From NCBI GenBank assembly GCA_004555915.1, contig SFJM01000078.1, positions 1 through 7,823 of the forward strand: a stretch of DNA of 7,823 bases, given 5' to 3'. The translations under genes and the position numbers were made by a program. Positions 4,289-7,823 of this stretch are shown here, piece by piece. This DNA is from Clostridiales bacterium. GTDB taxonomy: Bacteria > Bacillota > Clostridia > Oscillospirales > Butyricicoccaceae. The notes beneath the pieces were generated by a model. It did not search any database. It saw only the letters and a list, made by a program, of their open reading frames with translations, and was not told the DNA's origin. The number at the start of each line of letters is the position of its first letter. The stretch's first letter is position 1.

Positions 4289-4362
4289 GTCATAATTTGG
4301 GCATAATTGCATTAAAAACTACCAAAAACTATTAAACACCACTTAACTTGCATTGTCATAAT
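4289..4362. repeat. AT-rich element end with short direct repeats
   Basis: The stretch 4267-4411 has no gene and is very AT-rich. It contains two copies of AAAAACTA exactly 10 bases apart (4314-4321 and 4324-4331), two copies of GTCATAAT (4289-4296 and 4355-4362), and two of TTGCATT (4307-4313 and 4349-4355). Short direct repeats one helical turn apart, next to a tRNA-derived core, are what arm-type binding sites of tyrosine integrases look like. That role is inferred. Confidence 0.4.
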
Positions 4363-4411
4363 ATCGTACATTATTGCACAATATTTAACGATACAACGCC
4401 AAGAAGCAACA

Positions 4412-4457
4412 ATTCGTAATCAGCAGGTCGCCAGTTCAAGTCTGGCTACCAGCTCCA
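4412..4457 (+). other. Attachment-site remnant: 3' half of a tRNA-Thr(CGU) gene
   Basis: The 46 bases read as a tRNA from the anticodon loop to CCA: loop TTCGTAA with anticodon CGT (4415-4417), 3' strand of the anticodon stem TCAGC, variable loop AGGTC, T stem GCCAG/CTGGC around TTCAAGT (4430-4446), acceptor strand TACCAGC, discriminator T and CCA (4455-4457). The 5' half is absent: no D arm, and the five bases before the loop (AACAA) do not pair with the anticodon stem. Such a fragment, cut in the anticodon loop and with the terminator still behind it, is the usual trace of an element integrated into a tRNA gene. The element should lie to the left, with the intact tRNA at its far end. Confidence 0.85.
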
Positions 4458-4497
4458 AAAGCCTGTGACAAAAAAAGATGTCACAGGCTTTTTTCTT
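4457..4497 (+). terminator. Strong intrinsic terminator behind the tRNA remnant
   Basis: A perfect 14-bp stem, AAAAGCCTGTGACA (4457-4470) with TGTCACAGGCTTTT (4479-4492), loop AAAAAAGA, running into TTCTTT. It begins at the final A of CCA, as native tRNA terminators often do, which supports host-derived sequence to the right of the tRNA fragment. Confidence 0.88.
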
Positions 4498-4509
4498 TGC
4501 TGTATCGTT

Positions 4510-4539
4510 GAAAATTGGCGGTTTCGACAGCCAATTTTC
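4510..4539. other. Perfect 10-bp inverted repeat
   Basis: GAAAATTGGC (4510-4519) and GCCAATTTTC (4530-4539) around a ten-base loop. No T tract follows, so it is not a standard terminator. It could be a protein binding site or an RNA hairpin. Confidence 0.5.
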
Positions 4540-4557
4540 GAGTTGCGTTTTATAAAG

Positions 4558-4592
4558 ATGTCCAGCGGTTTTCAGACTGTTGGACATTTTTA
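4558..4592 (+). terminator. Terminator-like hairpin
   Basis: ATGTCCAGC (4558-4566) pairs with GTTGGACAT (4579-4587), and the stem can extend inward to a small TTCA loop with G-U pairs. It is followed by TTTTAT. No gene precedes it, so its transcript is unknown. Confidence 0.55.
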
Positions 4593-4648
4593 TTGCCTCA
4601 TCTTCCCGCAAAATTCTGAATTGCGGCAGGGGAGAGGGCAATTTTTTT
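4592..4648 (+). terminator. Long imperfect hairpin with T tract
   Basis: The inner stem CCGCAA/TTGCGG (4606-4611 with 4621-4626) extends outward through TCTTC/GGGGA and ATTGCC/GGGCAAT with small bulges, and is followed by a run of T (4642-4648). It looks like a terminator or structured RNA end but has no gene in front of it. Confidence 0.5.
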
Positions 4649-4695
4649 GAGAAAAAACAGAATAAATCCTGCTGTTTTCAGAATGTTTTCAATTT

Positions 4696-4733
4696 CCTCG
4701 CAGCCAATTTCCTGTTGGCTGCGGGGATTTTTT
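4696..4733 (+). terminator. Intrinsic terminator just before the broken trbL
   Basis: CGCAGCCAA (4699-4707) pairs with TTGGCTGCG (4715-4723), extendable by CCT/GGG, followed by ATTTTTT. It lies 20 bases before the first trbL-like codons, so it would block any transcript entering that gene from the left. Confidence 0.7.
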
Positions 4734-4752
4734 GCTTTTTCCGGCAGTTTTT

Positions 4753-5212
4753 ATGAGCAGCGTGACACTGCCGCAGGAATTGATCGACGCCATCAACAAC
4801 GTGGGGTTCTGGGATTCCATTCCGCTGTGGGCGGTTACGCTGATCGGCGGGCTGCTTGATTACGGTTTTATCTTTTACCATGATCCTCACGGTCTACGGC
4901 AGAATGTTCAGCCTGTGGATGTATGCAGCCATTGCGCCGATACCGCTGTCTACCTTTGCGGGTGAACCCACCAGCAGCGTGGGCAAAAACTTCATCCGCA
5001 GCTATGCAGGGGTCTGTTTGCAGGGCGTGGTGATTGCACTGTCCTGCATCATTTTCTCCGCCATCTCGTCCAGCCCACCTGCCGTGGATACTAGTGCATC
5101 CGTTGTCGCCGCTGTTTGGACCTATGTCGGGGAACTGGCATTCAACCTGCTGGTGCTGGTTGGTGCCATCAAAGGCTGTGACCGCATTGTGAAAGAAATT
5201 ATGGGATTGTGA
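4753..5212 (+). pseudogene. trbL: TrbL/VirB6-like conjugation membrane protein: 5' half missing and frameshifted
   Basis: The family (polytopic inner-membrane component of clostridial type IV secretion systems, CD1112-like) is recognised from SSVTLPQELIDAINNVGFWD and SIPLWAVTLIGG, then, one frame over, ITVLSFTMILTVYGRMFSLW, IAPIPLSTFAGEPTSS, GKNFIRSYAGVCLQGVV and the tail LAFNLLVLVGAIKGCDRI. The two parts are in different frames: at about 4855-4862 the DNA reads CTGCTTGATTACGG, and removing one T restores GGLL-ITVLSF. About 150 residues remain; the family is roughly 280-320, so the N-terminal membrane segments are gone. The ATG at 4753 is probably an internal Met and has no ribosome binding site. 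The gene should be non-functional unless a complete copy lies elsewhere. Confidence 0.85.
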
Positions 5213-5213
5213 G

Positions 5214-5242
5214 TTGCAGACGCGGCTTTTTTGTGGTACAAT
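5214..5242 (+). promoter_or_regulatory. Promoter of the Phd/YefM-RelE/ParE cassette
   Basis: TTGCAG (5214-5219), 17 bases, then TACAAT (5237-5242) with an upstream TGG, giving an extended -10 (TGGTACAAT). It begins two bases after the stop codon of the trbL remnant and drives the antitoxin start at 5267. This gives the cassette a promoter independent of the conjugation operon. Confidence 0.7.
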
Positions 5243-5266
5243 AGAGCCACGAAAGGAGCTGAGACT

Positions 5267-5527
5267 ATGCCTGAAATTATTCCGATTCGTGATTTAAAGA
5301 ACACCAACGCGATTTCCCAACGCTGTCATGAAACAGCAGAACCTATCTTTGTAACCAAAAACGGTTATGGCGATATGGTTATCATGAGCATGGAAGCCTA
5401 TGAGCACCAACAAATCATGAATGATGTATACGCAAAGCTGGCAACGGCTGAAGCGCAGCACGAAGCTGGAATGGGGCGACCTCTTGCTGATATTCTGAAA
5501 GAAACGGGCAAGAAGTATGCGTTATAA
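5267..5527 (+). CDS. Phd/YefM-family antitoxin, 86 aa
   Basis: The N-terminal domain carries the Phd/YefM pattern: MPEIIPIRDLKNTNAISQRCHETAEPIFVTKNGYGDMVIMSMEAYEH. It forms the dimeric DNA-binding fold that represses its own operon. The C-terminal part (QHEAGMGRPLADILKETGKKYAL) is the flexible toxin-binding tail. Start is set by AAAGGAG eight bases before ATG; upstream in-frame codons overlap the promoter. The gene is intact and its 3' end overlaps the toxin start by eleven bases, the usual arrangement. It neutralises the RelE/ParE-type toxin encoded next and probably autoregulates the promoter at 5214-5242. Its position between trbL and prgI is unusual. Confidence 0.93.
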   Translation: MPEIIPIRDLKNTNAISQRCHETAEPIFVTKNGYGDMVIMSMEAYEHQQIMNDVYAKLATAEAQHEAGMGRPLADILKETGKKYAL

Positions 5528-5828
5528 TGTCGTTTTGCTGCCGGCAGCCGAGGATGATTACCAAGAAATCTTGCGATATTTTGAAAGACAGTTCGACTCT
5601 CAGCAGGCAATTCGTTCGTTTGTAAAAGATTTTGGTGAAGTGCTGCTTCGTTTGGAAGAGACTCCTACAATTTATGGGTACTCCCGCGACGAGGTGCTTC
5701 GGCAGAGAGAATACAGGAAGTTCTTGATTGGAAGATATGTGGCTCTCTTCAAAATTGATGAACCAAGAAATACCGTGGAAATTTACAGAATCTTCCACGG
5801 AACACAAAATTATACGAAATATTTATAA
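5517..5828 (+). CDS. RelE/ParE-family toxin, 103 aa
   Basis: Partner of the Phd/YefM antitoxin, whose last codons it overlaps (5517-5527). Hallmarks are the N-terminal strand and helix YNVVLLPAAEDDYQEILRYFERQF, helix two AIRSFVKDFGEVLLRLEETP, the segment REYRKFLIGRYVALFKID and the closing VEIYRIFHGTQNYTKYL. The last motif (strand, then RIFHG and a basic/aromatic tail) is typical of the ParE/RelE plasmid-stabilisation family. Whether it attacks ribosome-bound mRNA or gyrase cannot be told from the sequence. It has full family length with no damage. It differs clearly from the toxin at 1701-1955 (84 residues, GDYRIIY type), so the two cassettes are not a recent duplication. Confidence 0.93.
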   Translation: MRYNVVLLPAAEDDYQEILRYFERQFDSQQAIRSFVKDFGEVLLRLEETPTIYGYSRDEVLRQREYRKFLIGRYVALFKIDEPRNTVEIYRIFHGTQNYTKYL

Positions 5829-5835
5829 TGAAGAA

Positions 5836-5870
5836 CGCCGCTGTGCAGATTGCATAGCGGCGCTTTTGTT
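5836..5870 (+). terminator. Intrinsic terminator of the second toxin-antitoxin cassette
   Basis: CGCCGCTGTGCA (5836-5847) pairs with TGCATAGCGGCG (5851-5862) with one G-U pair and a GAT loop, followed by CTTTTGTTT. It lies between the toxin and prgI, so it would also reduce read-through into prgI and virB4. Confidence 0.85.
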
Positions 5871-5878
5871 TACGGGAG

Positions 5879-6286
5879 GTGGCTTTTATCGAAATCAAAA
5901 TACCGAAAGAAGTCCGCGACTATCACGAAAACATCTTTTTCGGGCTGAACACGCGGCAGTTCATCTGCTCGGTGCTGGCCGTTGGCGTGGCGGTGGGCAT
6001 CTATTTTGCCTTGCAGCCGTATGTCGGAACCGAAGAAATCGGCTGGATGTGCATCTTGGGTGCTGCGCCCTTTGCCGCCTGTGGTTTCTTTACCTACCAC
6101 GGCATGACCGCCGAACAGGTGCTTTGGGCATGGTTCAAGTCTGAAATTCTCTGCCCGAAACGTCTCGTGTTCAAGTCCGACAGCTACTATTACGAAGCCA
6201 TGCAGCCTGCCGTCCGTGCGGGCATGAAACGAAAGAGAGGGTTGCCTATGAAGAAAAATACGCATAACAGTGAGGAAACCGCTTGA
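5879..6286 (+). CDS. prgI: PrgI-family conjugation membrane protein, 135 aa
   Basis: A VirB3-like inner-membrane partner of the VirB4 ATPase in Gram-positive type IV secretion. The family signature is clear: FIEIKIPKEVRDYHENIFFGLNTRQF at the start, two membrane segments (about residues 28-46 and 54-72), then YHGMTAEQVLWAWFKSEIL and the basic tail RAGMKRKRGLPMKKN. Length is normal. The start is odd. The only standard in-frame start near the N-terminus is GTG at 5879, whose first base belongs to the GGGAGG ribosome binding site. An ATC codon at the ideal eight-base distance reads IEIKIP. The stop overlaps the virB4 start (TTGA, 6283-6286). The terminator at 5836-5870 separates it from any upstream promoter. 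Confidence 0.88.
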   Translation: MAFIEIKIPKEVRDYHENIFFGLNTRQFICSVLAVGVAVGIYFALQPYVGTEEIGWMCILGAAPFAACGFFTYHGMTAEQVLWAWFKSEILCPKRLVFKSDSYYYEAMQPAVRAGMKRKRGLPMKKNTHNSEETA

Positions 6287-7823
6287 TTAAAACTCTGTCG
6301 AAAGCGCAGAAGATGGAACGCGAAAAGTTCCGTATTCCGCGCAGTGTACAGGATGCCATCCCCATCCGCCGTATCTTTGCGGATGGCATTTTCCAAGTCG
6401 GCAACCAGTATTCCAAAACTTGGTCGTTCACCGATATCAACTACGCCATCGCCAGCAAAGAGGACAAAACGTCCATGTTCCTTGACTACTCGGAACTGCT
6501 GAACGCCCTTGATTCCGGCGCATCCGCCAAAATCACGATTTACAACCGCCGCATCAACAAGGCGGAGTTCGAACGCAGCGTCCTGCTGCCCGACAAGGAT
6601 GACGGCTTGGACGAATACCGCCACGAATTCAACCAGATGCTGACCGCCCAAGTCACCGGCACCAGCAACAGCATCGTGCGGGAGCGCTACCTGACCGTGA
6701 GCGTGGTAAAACGCAACGCAGACGAGGCCCGTAGTTACTTTGCCCGCGTCGGCACGGATCTGGTGACGCACCTTGCCCAGCTTTCGTCGGTGGCAACCGA
6801 ACTGACGTTGAACGAGCGCCTGCACATTTTCCGCGACTTTTTCAAGGCCGGGGAACAGGCTGCGGCGGAGTTCAACATCCACGAGCACGCCAAGCGCGGC
6901 CAACATTTCAAGGACTGGTTCTGCCCCGACAGCATGGAGTTTGCCGCCGACCACTTTAAGCTGGATGCCCGCTATGGCCGGGTGTTGTACTTGCAGGACT
7001 ACGCCAGCTACATCAAGGACAGCTTTGTGTCGGAACTCTGCGACCTTGACCGCGACCTGATGCTATCCATTGACATCCTTCCGGTTCCCACTGACGAAGC
7101 CGCCCGCCAGCTGCAAAGCACGCTTTTGGGCGTGGAGACGAATGTGGCAAACTGGCAGCGTCGCCAGAATGCTAACAACAATTTTACAGCCACGATTCCC
7201 TATGATATGGAGTTGCAGCGCAAGGAAACCAAAGAGATGCTGGACGACCTGACCACCCGCGACCAGCGGATGATGTTCGGGCTGGTGACACTGGTACATC
7301 TGGCCGACAGCAAGGAGCAGCTTGACAGCGACACCGAAACGCTCTATTCCACGGCCCGCAAGCACCTGTGCCAGCTTTCCACGCTGCGATGGCAGCAGAA
7401 AGATGGGCTGGACACCGTGCTGCCCTATGGACTGCGGAAAATCCAAGCACTGCGCACATTGACTACCGAAAGCACCGCTGTGCTGATTCCGTTCCGTGCG
7501 CAGGAAATCATGCAGCCGCATGGTCTGTACTATGGGCAGAACGCCGTCAGCAAGAACATGATCGTAGCAGACCGCCGGTTGCTGCTGAACGGCAACAGCT
7601 TTCGTTTGGGCGTGTCCGGCTCCGGCAAGAGCATGAGCGCCAAGGAAGAAATCGTGCAGATTGCACTTTCCACCGAGGACGACATCCTTATTCTCGACCC
7701 GGAGTCGGAATTCGGTTATCTAACCGAAGCTCTCGGCGGCGAGGTCATCCGTATCTCGGCTACGTCCGACACCCACATCAACGCGCTGGACATGGACCGC
7801 GCCTACGGTGACGAGCGCAATCC
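6283..7823 (+). CDS. virB4: VirB4-like conjugal transfer ATPase, CD1110 family, partial at window end
   Basis: The energising ATPase of the mating-pair channel, acting at the cytoplasmic membrane face with PrgI and TrbL. The frame is open to the window end (513 residues visible; the family is about 800). The N-terminal region holds AIPIRRIFADGIFQVGNQY, then TWSFTDINYAIASKEDK; later come DYASYIKDSFVSELCDLDRD, LLGVETNVANWQRRQN and DDLTTRDQRMMFGLVTL, all characteristic of this family. The Walker A motif GVSGSGKS is at 7609-7632 (residues 443-450), followed by DDILILDPESEFGYL. Walker B and the rest lie beyond the edge. I chose TTG at 6283, overlapping the prgI stop, with GAGG seven bases upstream; ATG at 6313 is the alternative but lacks a ribosome binding site. 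No frameshift is seen. Confidence 0.93.
   Translation, partial: MIKTLSKAQKMEREKFRIPRSVQDAIPIRRIFADGIFQVGNQYSKTWSFTDINYAIASKEDKTSMFLDYSELLNALDSGASAKITIYNRRINKAEFERSVLLPDKDDGLDEYRHEFNQMLTAQVTGTSNSIVRERYLTVSVVKRNADEARSYFARVGTDLVTHLAQLSSVATELTLNERLHIFRDFFKAGEQAAAEFNIHEHAKRGQHFKDWFCPDSMEFAADHFKLDARYGRVLYLQDYASYIKDSFVSELCDLDRDLMLSIDILPVPTDEAARQLQSTLLGVETNVANWQRRQNANNNFTATIPYDMELQRKETKEMLDDLTTRDQRMMFGLVTLVHLADSKEQLDSDTETLYSTARKHLCQLSTLRWQQKDGLDTVLPYGLRKIQALRTLTTESTAVLIPFRAQEIMQPHGLYYGQNAVSKNMIVADRRLLLNGNSFRLGVSGSGKSMSAKEEIVQIALSTEDDILILDPESEFGYLTEALGGEVIRISATSDTHINALDMDRAYGDERN

Noticed and set aside
4420..4641. Minus-strand 73-residue reading frame ending in LELVARLELATC
   Set aside because: It is the antisense of the tRNA fragment and terminator; that ending is a familiar artefact of translating the reverse of tRNA genes, and the rest crosses hairpins with no ribosome binding site.
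4647..4859. Plus-strand 70-residue frame before trbL
   Set aside because: It passes through two hairpins and an intrinsic terminator and overlaps the trbL remnant in another frame; no family resemblance.
5363..5374. ATGGCGATAT, one mismatch from the operator core
   Set aside because: It lies inside the Phd/YefM antitoxin coding sequence, far from a promoter; chance match.
1701..5828. Two RelE/ParE-type cassettes as a duplicated pair
   Set aside because: The toxins differ in length and motifs (GDYRIIY type versus RIFHG type) and the antitoxins belong to different families, so they are independent acquisitions.
6190..6954. Minus-strand 254-residue reading frame
   Set aside because: It lies opposite prgI and virB4, whose plus-strand frames carry clear family motifs; the long antisense frame is a by-product of GC-biased codons.

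Overview
The window looks like accessory DNA from a gut-type Clostridia genome (Oscillospiraceae/Ruminococcaceae-like). That rests on recognising protein families: a clostridial VirB4/PrgI/TrbL conjugation set of the Clostridioides difficile CD1110-CD1112 type, a clostridial large serine recombinase, and strong AGGAGG-type ribosome binding sites. No species can be named from the sequence alone. It reads as a mosaic of two or three mobile-element fragments meeting at a tRNA remnant.

Left part (1-1350). The window opens inside a large serine recombinase that loses its family sequence at about base 433 and ends in an unrelated tail, so it is broken. Facing it on the minus strand is a 143-residue protein resembling small-terminase-like proteins of Firmicutes phages. 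It has a near-consensus promoter, and upstream lies a G/C-run-rich non-coding stretch that could be a packaging-type site (inference).

Control region (1350-2680). A minus-strand operon encodes a ribbon-helix-helix (RHH) DNA-binding protein, an acidic antitoxin-like protein, a RelE/ParE-type toxin, and then a small conserved protein behind an unusual 11-unit GGNNN pentanucleotide array. Between this operon and a divergent plus-strand promoter are three copies of a 15-bp motif (ACGATAGCGATATAG type). One sits in the spacer of the plus promoter and one over the -35 region of the RHH promoter. The 10-bp core recurs once more, directly beside the -35 box of the terminase-like gene. This suggests a small switch in which the RHH protein controls its own toxin operon, the divergent operon and the terminase-like gene.

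Microprotein operon (2682-4266). Seven small plus-strand genes (36-91 residues), the last four joined by ATGA stop/start overlaps, end in a clear intrinsic terminator. One is a predicted small lipoprotein; the rest are of unknown function.

Junction (4267-4752). An AT-rich stretch with short direct repeats leads into the 3' half of a tRNA-Thr(CGU) gene (anticodon loop to CCA), directly followed by a strong terminator. This is the expected footprint of an integrative element inserted in a tRNA gene, with the element lying to the left. No tyrosine integrase is visible here. To the right is a cluster of hairpins and terminator-like structures with no gene.

Right part (4753-7823). A conjugation module with its 5' part missing: the C-terminal half of a TrbL/VirB6-like membrane protein carrying a one-base frameshift, a complete Phd/YefM-RelE/ParE toxin-antitoxin cassette with its own promoter and terminator, a PrgI-family membrane protein with an odd start site, and a VirB4-family ATPase that runs off the window end. 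The toxin-antitoxin cassette separates two genes that normally adjoin in this module.
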